Assembly (NCBI GenBank): GCA_022376465.1
Contig: JACDTU010000015.1
Span: forward strand, 620,001-684,000
DNA: 64,000 bases
Reading direction: 5' to 3'
DNA from: Cubamyces lactineus
Lineage: Eukaryota; Basidiomycota; Agaricomycetes; Polyporales; Polyporaceae
The notes under the pieces were generated by a model that saw nothing but the letters and a program-made list of their open reading frames with translations, searched no databases and was not told the origin of the DNA. Below, in pieces: positions 56,506-64,000 of this stretch (position 1 is its first letter; every line of letters starts with the position of its first letter). A program made the translations under genes and the position numbers.

Positions 56506-56802
56506 GGTTATGAGCCCTGGTTGATGCTCGGATCTGCGCCTGGCAAGGCTGCGATCCTGATGCTCCCAGCTCAGCTCAGCTGGTTGATGCCAAAGCTTGT
56601 GCCTGGCAAGGCCTTGCTTTTGTGCGCCCAGCAATACCTGGACGTCGCCCTAGTGGGGCTAGACGTTGCGGCCCTTAGTGTGCGCCATGTAGGCTGCACC
56701 TATGCCGCTAGAGCTTAGGGAGTGTTCAGCATTGCTGCCCTTGGCGCCGTTATGGCTGCCTTGTTGTGCGCATGGACAAATGCTGACATTCTGTCTCTAC
56801 AG
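56457..56802 (+). other. Candidate leader intron of the copia transcript
   Basis: Donor GTAAGTGAG in the LTR (56457) and acceptor CTGTCTCTACAG (ending 56802), with a branch-like TGCTGAC at about 56782. The polyprotein ATG is 14 nt beyond the acceptor. Removal would delete the primer site from the spliced RNA. Confidence 0.5.
56506..56520 (+). other. Primer-binding site of copia element
   Basis: GGTTATGAGCCCTGG directly after the 5' LTR. It resembles the copia primer site that pairs with the 5' half of initiator tRNA at the anticodon stem, not with the tRNA 3' end. Confidence 0.65.
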
Positions 56803-56816
56803 ACTCCCTTAACGCC

Positions 56817-59800
56817 ATGTCCAACTCGCTCACTCAGCTCGTTCCTGTCCTTGACGGTTCGAACTACCCTCAGTGGGTCGACCTGATGAAGGCTTACCTT
56901 CAGCAGCAGGAGGTTTGGCTCGTCGTTGAGCCTCCTGAGGGCATCGCTGCCCCTACCCTTGAGGAAGACGGTAGAAACCGGAGCGAAGTCGTCGCCTGGA
57001 ATCAGATGATGATGAAGGCGATGGGCTGTATTCGCCTCCGGCTCAGCCCCGAGGTGAGTAGCCTTGTGAAAGACAAGGCGACTCCCAAGGAGCTGTGGAG
57101 CGCCCTTAAGAGCCTCTACGGGACTACCTCGTCGATGGGTGCCTATAGTTTCTATAAGGCCGCCACCAGTGTGCGCATCCCGTCGAATGAGCATCCCGGC
57201 CCTGCGATCGCTAAGATCCAAGGGAACCTTGACCAACTGAGCGGTGCGGGGATTAACATCCCTATGAACCTGCGTGCCTTGATGATCTTGGACGCAGCGC
57301 CGCCGCGGTATGAGACCGCAATTCAGCTCTGTCTTAATGACAATGAGCTAGCGGACCTGACCACTTCTGATGCTCGGGAAGCACTTGTGGCTTCCTGGGA
57401 AGCGTCGGTGACAAAGGGTAACCGCAAAGTTGGCGAGGCAAAGAAGCTCAGTGCTGTCAAGCGCAAGGGCAAAGATCCTGCCTTCAAGCAGCAGCAGCAG
57501 CAACACCGCAACGGTGACTCGCAGCAGCAGCAGCAGAAGGGCAAGGGCAAAGCTCGGCGAGGGAAGCGTAAGGGTCAGAAGTCTTCAGACCATGACCACG
57601 CCCACCTTGCTTCCACCGCGGCCATCTCTGACGGTCCTACCACGACTGTCGATCCGCGTGCGCTTCTGCGCAAGCCTGTCCGGGTTAACGGCCCTGAGGG
57701 TGAGTCAAAGTATCCTACCCTCAAGCGTGCCTTCAACCTTGCTCGCGACCTCGACATCACGCCCAGTCCTGAGCGCATTCGCACTTTGGAAAGCGTAATT
57801 AAGGTCAGCGACAAGGGGGAGGGTTCTAGCCAGATCGTCGAGATCGACTCGGACAGCGCGGACAGTCACTCGTCGAAGCGGACTCGCCTTACCTTGGCTG
57901 AGCGCATTGACTGGACTGAAAGGGATGACGATGCGGAATCCACTGTCTCCTTCGGCTACGAAGATGACGACGTGGACATGGAGATCGCCAATGCGGCTGG
58001 TCTCTATGAGCAGTATGACGAGCAAGTGCGGTCAGTACTTCTCACTCTGCCCTACAGACAACACGCTGATGCGCTTCTTTCAGCAGCAACATGTAACAGC
58101 GTGGATGGATCTGCGGTAGTTAGATTGCGGAATCCTGTCTGTATTTCGTCTGAACAATGTAGTCATTCTGTTTCATTCGCGGAATGTGCTCGTTGCAAGG
58201 GCAAGAGTAAGGCTGACCAAAATCCTCAATGGATGCTTGACTCGGGCGCATCTCTCCATTTCACCAATGATATGGATGATTACATTGAGTATGCGCCGCT
58301 AAGTGAAGACATTGTTGTTCATACTGCGAATGGCGTTGCCTTTGTCAAGGGATCTGGGACTGTTCTTCTGAACTGTCCGTTACCATCTGGCGGTCACACG
58401 ACAGTACGCATCGCACCTGTCTACTTTATGCCAGATTTATCTATCCGCCTTCTTTCTATGGGAGAATTCCTTCAGAAAGGAATGCGAGTGAGCGGAAATG
58501 CTGAGAGAGTCAGCATCTTGCAAAGATCAGGAAAGCCATTCCTGGTTTTTCATCCACGCACTCCCAATGACACTGTCTACTGTGTCGAGTCGCTTCACGC
58601 GAGGGATGCGTTGTATATCTTTCCAACAGTCTGTAACCTTGATTACCAGACCATGCACCGTCGCTTGGGTCATCCTTCCAAGGATGTGCTAAGGCATGCA
58701 AGGGAACACACTGCAGATTTCCCTACCATTGAGTTCCCTAAGGAGGAACCTCTATGCCGTGGATGCGCAGAAGGGAAGATGCCCTTACGGTCCTTCCCGC
58801 CATCCGTTCGACGCGCTTCTCGTCCTTTTGAGATTATTCACTCGGACTTGAAGTCATTCCCCATCGACTCCTACCACAAATACAAGTATGCGATCATGTT
58901 TCTCGATGATCATACATCGTATGCTTGGGCTGTGTGTCTGCGCTCCAAGGATGCTGCGCTCACAGCGACAAAACACTTCCTTGCCAACGTCGAGAATCAA
59001 TTCAAGACGAAAGTACAGAAGTGGATGTCTGACGGTGGAGGAGAGTACAAGTCCAAAGCATTTGATGCATTGCTTAAGGACAAAGGCATAGAGATACTCC
59101 AGAGTGTTCCGCACCAGCCTCAGCAGAATGGCCGTGCTGAACGACTCATGCGAACTCTTTCAGACAAGGCTGAAGCTATGCGCTTTGACGCCTGTCTACC
59201 ACAATCATGGTGGGAATTTGCGATTGAGCACGCTGTTCATGTGTATAACCGCACGCCTTTACGCCGCTTGAAGTGGCGAACCCCCTATGAGGCGTTGAAT
59301 GGTGAAGCTCCATCTATCAAACACTTACGTGTGTTTGGGTGTGGTGCCTATGTGCACTTACCGCCTGCAGTACGAACCAATAAGCTCTCGCCTAAGTCAG
59401 AACTTATGGTGTACATTGGGGTCGCCCCCGGTGGTCATGGCTTTAGGTTCATGCGGTCACCCAACAACGTTATATTCACGTCAGCACATGCATTGTTCGA
59501 CGAGAATATGTTCCCTAAATGTCCCACCAACCAGCGACGTCGTACCTCTCGGATTGATGATCCAGAGGATGAAAACCCATCTGACCATGAACCAACCGTT
59601 CCTTCGGGCCCTGATGATGATGATGAGCCACGTCATCCTCCCCACCAACCTCTTGAAAGGAGACAGGAGCAGGAGCATGACGATGCACCTGAGATGCCAC
59701 CCCGTGTGCGCACTCCTAGTCCGCCGCCCCGTGTACCGGAATTGCCGCCTACGCCTCAGAAGCCTAGGCGTGCAACACGTGAGCGGAGAGTACCAGTTCG

Positions 59801-61733
59801 CCCAGGCAATGTGTACGGAGAGTCACGGCATCCCGTACAACAGTTCAAAGAGATTGAGAAGCAGGGGGAGTGGAAAAAGATTGTTGGTGAGCAGTCAGGT
59901 CGCTCCCGCGCCACTGGCAAGTCTCGGTCAGAATCTGTTCCCGGCAGTAGTTCTGCACCACCCGCTCCAAGCGACATACCTGCTCCATCCGCCTCGGGAG
60001 AAGCGTCTGGCAGCGCACCTGATAATGGCTCGGGTCAATCTTCAGACGAGGTCGAAGATGCCCTGCGCGCCATGCATGATGAACTGGTCCTGGCACAACT
60101 ATGCCGGGAAGGGGGAGTAGGACTTATCAACTATCTACTCATGAAAGCAGTGCCACCAGTTGATGAGAATCTGCCCGATACGTCCAACGTTAGAGAGTGG
60201 ACTTACCGTGACATCGCTCGCCTACCACCGGCTGAGCAGAAGGAATGGAAGGCTGCTTGCCGTGAGGAGCTAGAGGCACTCCGACGGCGAAAAGTCTTTG
60301 AGTTGGTTGATCGCCCTAAAGGGCGCAAGGTCATAAAGAACCGATGGGTATTCGACGTCAAATCTGACGGTCGAAAGAAGGCCAGGCTTGTAGCCAAGGG
60401 TTTCTCCCAGGTCGAAGGTGTCGACTACGACCAGATCTTCTCACCAGTTGTTCGCTTCGAGACTGTGCGGCTTTTGCTTGCACTCTCAGCACTTGAAGAC
60501 TGGTACATCACTGGACTCGACGTCCGTAATGCTTACCTTTACGGAAAGCTTGACGAGGAGATCTACATGGAACAACCCGAAGGCTTTGCAGCCAAAGGCC
60601 AGGAGCACAAAGTCCTCCGACTACTACGTGCTCTATATGGACTTAAGCAAGCAGGTCTTGCATGGTGGCGCACCCTGAATGAGTCCATGAAAGAGCTAGG
60701 CTTCAAACGCTTAGTCTCTGATGCCGGTATCTTCGTTTTTAGGGACGAGAACGGCGGCATGGTCATCGTCATTGTGTATGTCGATGACGCCCTCTTCTGT
60801 GGACGGAACAAGGCACTCGTCAATAAGATGAAGGCCAAGTTCATGGAGAAGTGGGAATGCAGAGACCTTGGCGAAGTCAAGGAATTCCTGCGTATGCGCA
60901 TCCAGCGTAGAGGTCGAACGATCCATATTGATCAGTGCGCCTACCTGGAGAAAGTGCTTCTGCGATGCGGTATGCAAAACGCGAAGCCTGCGCCTACTCC
61001 ACTGCCGGCAGGGTATCACCCAGAGCCGAATAGTCAACCAGTGGATCCCATTCTCCGCTCCAGGTTCCAAACCGTCATTGGGTCCTTACTGTATATCATG
61101 CTAGGCACTCGACCTGACATTGCTTTTGCCGTGACCAAACTATCACAGTTTGCTGCGAACCCTTCGCAAGAGCACCTCACTAAAGCGCTGTATATCTGTC
61201 GCTATCTTCTTGGGACCAGGTCTTACTCTTTGGTCTACGATGGTGCTAGCGGTCTCGGCCTGTGCGCATGTACAGACTCTGATTGGGGGTCTGACCCATT
61301 CACTCGACGGTCACAAACAGGATATTTCCTGAAGTTGGCTGGAGGGATTTTCAGCTGGCAATCTCGTGCTCAGAAGACAGTTGCACACTCGTCAACTGAA
61401 GCCGAGTACATGGCAATCAGCGATTGTTCTCGCCAAGTAGTCTGGATCCGCAACCTTATGAGCGAGATCGGCTACGAGCTAGCTCCCATCCCAATTGCGG
61501 GAGACAGCCAGGGATCGCTCTTTATGAGCTCGAACCCTGTGACTGAGAGCCGGTCGAAACACATCGACATTCGCTACCATGCTATTCGAGAGTACATCGA
61601 GAATAAGCAGGTCGAAGTGTTCTTTGTTGACGGCTCGGATAATCCAGCTGACCTCTTCACCAAGAACCTGGGACATGTCAAGTTCACCAAGTTCAGAGGG
61701 CAACTTGGCCTTGAGTTCTATGACTCGGCCTAA
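56817..61733 (+). CDS. Copia Gag-Pol polyprotein
   Basis: 1638 codons from ATG 56817 (MSNSLTQLVPVLDGSNYPQW). Domains in order: Gag/UBN2 (residues 1-200); a lysine/glutamine-rich basic linker (from about 200) in place of a clear CCHC knuckle; protease with LDSGAS (near 475); the GAG-pre-integrase zinc site (HRRLGHPS and CRGCAEGK, near 620-650); the integrase core (HSDLKS, SDGGGEYK, QNGRAERL); a proline-rich linker; reverse transcriptase with YVDDALF (near 1321); and RNase H (DSDWGSDPFTRRSQTGY, STEAEYMA). It ends at 61733, some 50 nt before the polypurine tract. Gag and Pol are in one frame with no stop, as in many copia elements. Intact and normal in length. Confidence 0.95.
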   Translation: MSNSLTQLVPVLDGSNYPQWVDLMKAYLQQQEVWLVVEPPEGIAAPTLEEDGRNRSEVVAWNQMMMKAMGCIRLRLSPEVSSLVKDKATPKELWSALKSLYGTTSSMGAYSFYKAATSVRIPSNEHPGPAIAKIQGNLDQLSGAGINIPMNLRALMILDAAPPRYETAIQLCLNDNELADLTTSDAREALVASWEASVTKGNRKVGEAKKLSAVKRKGKDPAFKQQQQQHRNGDSQQQQQKGKGKARRGKRKGQKSSDHDHAHLASTAAISDGPTTTVDPRALLRKPVRVNGPEGESKYPTLKRAFNLARDLDITPSPERIRTLESVIKVSDKGEGSSQIVEIDSDSADSHSSKRTRLTLAERIDWTERDDDAESTVSFGYEDDDVDMEIANAAGLYEQYDEQVRSVLLTLPYRQHADALLSAATCNSVDGSAVVRLRNPVCISSEQCSHSVSFAECARCKGKSKADQNPQWMLDSGASLHFTNDMDDYIEYAPLSEDIVVHTANGVAFVKGSGTVLLNCPLPSGGHTTVRIAPVYFMPDLSIRLLSMGEFLQKGMRVSGNAERVSILQRSGKPFLVFHPRTPNDTVYCVESLHARDALYIFPTVCNLDYQTMHRRLGHPSKDVLRHAREHTADFPTIEFPKEEPLCRGCAEGKMPLRSFPPSVRRASRPFEIIHSDLKSFPIDSYHKYKYAIMFLDDHTSYAWAVCLRSKDAALTATKHFLANVENQFKTKVQKWMSDGGGEYKSKAFDALLKDKGIEILQSVPHQPQQNGRAERLMRTLSDKAEAMRFDACLPQSWWEFAIEHAVHVYNRTPLRRLKWRTPYEALNGEAPSIKHLRVFGCGAYVHLPPAVRTNKLSPKSELMVYIGVAPGGHGFRFMRSPNNVIFTSAHALFDENMFPKCPTNQRRRTSRIDDPEDENPSDHEPTVPSGPDDDDEPRHPPHQPLERRQEQEHDDAPEMPPRVRTPSPPPRVPELPPTPQKPRRATRERRVPVRPGNVYGESRHPVQQFKEIEKQGEWKKIVGEQSGRSRATGKSRSESVPGSSSAPPAPSDIPAPSASGEASGSAPDNGSGQSSDEVEDALRAMHDELVLAQLCREGGVGLINYLLMKAVPPVDENLPDTSNVREWTYRDIARLPPAEQKEWKAACREELEALRRRKVFELVDRPKGRKVIKNRWVFDVKSDGRKKARLVAKGFSQVEGVDYDQIFSPVVRFETVRLLLALSALEDWYITGLDVRNAYLYGKLDEEIYMEQPEGFAAKGQEHKVLRLLRALYGLKQAGLAWWRTLNESMKELGFKRLVSDAGIFVFRDENGGMVIVIVYVDDALFCGRNKALVNKMKAKFMEKWECRDLGEVKEFLRMRIQRRGRTIHIDQCAYLEKVLLRCGMQNAKPAPTPLPAGYHPEPNSQPVDPILRSRFQTVIGSLLYIMLGTRPDIAFAVTKLSQFAANPSQEHLTKALYICRYLLGTRSYSLVYDGASGLGLCACTDSDWGSDPFTRRSQTGYFLKLAGGIFSWQSRAQKTVAHSSTEAEYMAISDCSRQVVWIRNLMSEIGYELAPIPIAGDSQGSLFMSSNPVTESRSKHIDIRYHAIREYIENKQVEVFFVDGSDNPADLFTKNLGHVKFTKFRGQLGLEFYDSA

Positions 61734-61792
61734 ATCCGCTACATTCAGCCTGCGCGCTCGCGCACACTACCGTGGTGCTTAGCGAGGGGGAG

Positions 61793-62090
61793 TGTCGAAC
61801 TAGACGCGCATTAGGCGCTGACTAATAGCAGGCTAGTAAGCGGGAATGGACACGAGGCTACCAGTCTCCTGGAGAAAGTTCCGGATACTGTGGCTGAGGT
61901 ACTACATAGTATGACATCGTACTATACAGTATTACATCATAGCCTCCGTGTACATGTATATAAGGCTGCTCTGTAGGAGCAGTACAACAAGTCGCTCTTA
62001 ACCTTCAATCCCTACGTGTGCCTCTATTCAGAGCTCTACAGGTAAGTGAGCTAGTGGGGCTTTCCACTGCGTAACAAGCCCAGCTCAACA
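61793..62090 (+). repeat. 3' LTR of copia element
   Basis: 298 bp, identical-looking to the 5' LTR; followed by the TGTAC duplication. Confidence 0.92.
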
Positions 62091-62168
62091 TGTACCGCTC
62101 GGTGCTGGTGCTCTCCCTTTGGAACCGCTGTTCCCGACGCCATCTTTGAGGAGCTTACGATTCGGCAT
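62091..62168 (-). pseudogene. Displaced first-exon part of the split unknown gene
   Basis: ATG at 62168 on the minus strand opens MPNRKLLKDGVGNSG and runs 26 codons to ...PSGT, ending in the TGTAC duplication. Codon 27 (NKLAKLAALG) resumes at 56202 across the copia element. The match of frame, duplication and intron phases supports a single ancestral exon of 178 nt. Confidence 0.75.
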
Positions 62169-63860
62169 GGCCAGGCGCGAGGTCTCGGGAGAAACACTCC
62201 GCAAGACCTGTACCACGATGCTCAAGTTTCAGTAGTGGCCCCTCTGGTATGCTCGCTCACGTACCTCGCTACTCAGACGTGCTCGCTTACGATGTTCCTC
62301 GCTGTCTTCTTCAGGCCGAGGGCCTGGCGAGCTTGCGAATGCGCGTGCCGAGGGAAGTTCCCCTGTGCGACGGTACAGTGAGCATCTCACAGAGTATGCA
62401 TCGCCTCTCAGCTCACTCACTCTTCTTTCCTTCGCCCGCCATCTCTTCCAGGTATAGCTGGCTTTTGCGTGCACAGATTACAAGTGTGCATGCAACTGCG
62501 CAGGACGCGGTGAGCAGGAGGATGAGGAACACAGGTGAGTCTCCCACTCGTCACCGTCACTGCGCCCCATTGACACTATGCGCTCGGCTTCGTACCTGAT
62601 TGCTACAGTGTCAAGCCCCTCACGTTGACGACATGTCGAACAGCTACATTGCCACGCCGGCGCAGACAAATTCACGCCATGCATCAGGCCCTCGCCCTCA
62701 ACTTAGGCAGTAGGCATGCTGTATTGGGAGGATGACAACGCGGGAGTGGGGTACCGTGGGTTCATGTAAGACCGCGCCGTGCCATTAGGACAATACAATT
62801 GCATTTTTTATCGAGCACCGCGCGTGAGGCGCAGGCCCGAGCCCGCACCAGCTATAGGGAGGACGGAGCCAAATATGGCGCCTGTATGCACTAAGCGCCC
62901 ATGTTAAAGGTGGAACAAAGATTTCAGAATTTCAAAGTTTCATGTTCTTTTGCATTGCTTTGCCGCGATACAAATCTGGCGCAAATCTGGTGCACACGCT
63001 CAACTTTCCTCCACATTTACTTGGAGAAAAAATTTCGTAACGCCCAGTGGAAAGAGTTGCGAATGAGTTCGCCAGTCTCGACACGCCCGTTAAGTAGCGA
63101 CGCTCAGATCACGCGGTTGTGACACTCGCGATCGGGCTTGCCCCAAAGCCATGACGTCAAGGACCTGTACTTGTTGATGACGTTCTGATATTCCAAGTCG
63201 TGATTATATTGCAATGCAAAATCTAACTTCTACATGAGAAGGGTTAATATGGCAGCACCTTCCCTGGCGATTGAATCCAATGTCAGACAACGCCCGGACC
63301 GGGCGAATCCTGGCAATGGATCGCCCAGGGTGGCGAACGCGTAGCAAATATTCGCCTGGCCAGGCGAATCGCGGTAGTTCAAGGCAAGGGAAGGCCAGCG
63401 CTTCCCCGGCCTGCCCGGGAATGCTATCCTTGCCGGGCGCTACCTTGCCAGGTAGAACTTTATACAATTTGCTGACGGTCTGACGGGCTTTCCTCTGCTG
63501 CCATCAGGAAAGCATGAAATCTCCATCCGTATCATATGGTCGCGCATGGACGGATGGAGGCGCTGGAGGAACCCCCCAAATAATGGAGGCGCTCGTCTCC
63601 ATCTGGCTCTGGATGGATCCTTTCCCACGACCTGGGAAGGCTCGTCCTGCGTTGCCTACGCACAAGGGTCTCAATTTTGTTCAATAAACGGACTCTGTGA
63701 CTTACGCGCAAACGATTTAGGTCGCTTTTATGGTATGCATTTGCTATATGGAAGGGGTCGGTAAACCGCCCTGGAGAATGGGCTGGGCGCCTGGAGCGAT
63801 GGAGGCCCTGGAGACGCCCACCTCCATCTGGAGATTTAACACTTTCCTGATGGCCAGCGT
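62169..63860. other. Gene-free right end
   Basis: It begins with the likely promoter of the split gene. Open frames at 62229-62684 lie on both strands and show no known domain. From 63270 to 63440 there are GC-rich, self-complementary blocks (CCCGGACCGGGCGAATC, TCGCCTGGCCAGGCGAAT, GGCCTGCCCGGG), and from 63545 to 63830 irregular GATGGAGGCGCTGGAG-like pieces. I see no gene. Confidence 0.5.
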
Positions 63861-63862
63861 CG

Positions 63863-64000
63863 GACGTGAAGCTGTGCAGCGAACGTCCATGTGGGTGGTT
63901 TCAAATGTTTCGTAATGTTCTTCTTCCAACATACTGAGTACTAGCAGGCTTTGAGGCGCGCCCCTGCTACAGTGTGCAGCGCGGTCTCACCTAGGAGACG
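63863..64000. repeat. Dispersed repeat, copy 2 (cut by window edge)
   Basis: Matches 21063-21222 in the same orientation up to CTCACCTAGGAGAC at the last base pairs of the window. Confidence 0.7.

Larger units (their letters stand above)
56208..62090 (+). mobile_element. Complete Ty1/copia retrotransposon
   Basis: 5883 bp with two 298-bp LTRs (56208-56505 and 61793-62090), TGTCGAAC to CTCAACA, identical by eye. TGTAC duplications flank it (56203-56207 and 62091-62095). Primer site GGTTATGAGCCCTGG follows the 5' LTR; the polypurine tract AGCGAGGGGGAG (61781-61792) precedes the 3' LTR. A TATA box (GTATATAAGG) lies in each LTR. One uninterrupted gag-pol frame of 1638 codons. Identical LTRs and an intact frame mean a recent, possibly still competent insertion, placed opposite to the host gene it splits. 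Confidence 0.95.

Noticed and set aside
62229..62684. Overlapping open frames on both strands at the right end
   Set aside because: No recognised domain, and they overlap the likely promoter of the split gene.

Overview
The window reads as nuclear DNA of an agaricomycete basidiomycete, most likely a polypore-type fungus. The grounds are short GT-AG introns (45-83 nt) with CTGAC/TTGAC-like branch points, five fungal-type (FunK1) protein kinase loci, an omega-type glutathione transferase, RER1 and TDA10 orthologues, and nested basidiomycete-style Ty3 and Ty1/copia retrotransposons. There are no prokaryotic signals.

Region 1 (1-26 kb) is a FunK1 kinase and small-secreted-protein cluster built around ordinary single-copy genes. 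Kinases A (+, cut by the left edge) and B (-) lie tail to tail. C (-) and D (+) lie head to head, and E (+) follows. A and C form one subfamily; B, D and E form another. A roughly 4.9-kb unit carrying one small cysteine-rich secreted protein gene plus one kinase occurs twice in inverted orientation (about 2.84-7.71 kb and 21.23-26.09 kb). Between these copies sit an omega-class GST with an apparent frameshift, a steroid 5-alpha-reductase-family gene, RER1 (apparently containing 10-nt and 6-nt microexons) and a TDA10-type glycerate kinase.

Region 2 (27.4-52.3 kb) is a transposon nest. Two members of a family of giant palindromic foldback elements are present. P1 (27448-32506) is uninterrupted: two 2455-bp arms around a 149-bp spacer, with a 7-bp target-site duplication. 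P2 (33609-51294) is inflated by two nested insertions: a gag-only LTR element (35814-37199, duplication AAATC) and a 10.7-kb three-LTR chromovirus (39572-50319, duplication CCCAC). Neither foldback contains a credible transposase gene. Pieces of a basidiomycete transposase-like gene lie between P1 and P2 and again past P2. A copia remnant abuts the right end of P2.

Region 3 (52.4-64 kb) holds a decayed glucose-6-phosphate isomerase copy and a five-exon minus-strand gene of unknown function. The first coding exon of that gene is split by a complete, apparently recent Ty1/copia element (56208-62090, identical-looking 298-bp LTRs, duplication TGTAC). The final 140 bp match a repeat that borders the right-hand kinase/secreted-protein unit, so another copy may begin beyond the right edge.

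All exon models were read by eye from splice signals and reading-frame continuity. Family names come from motif recognition, not database search.
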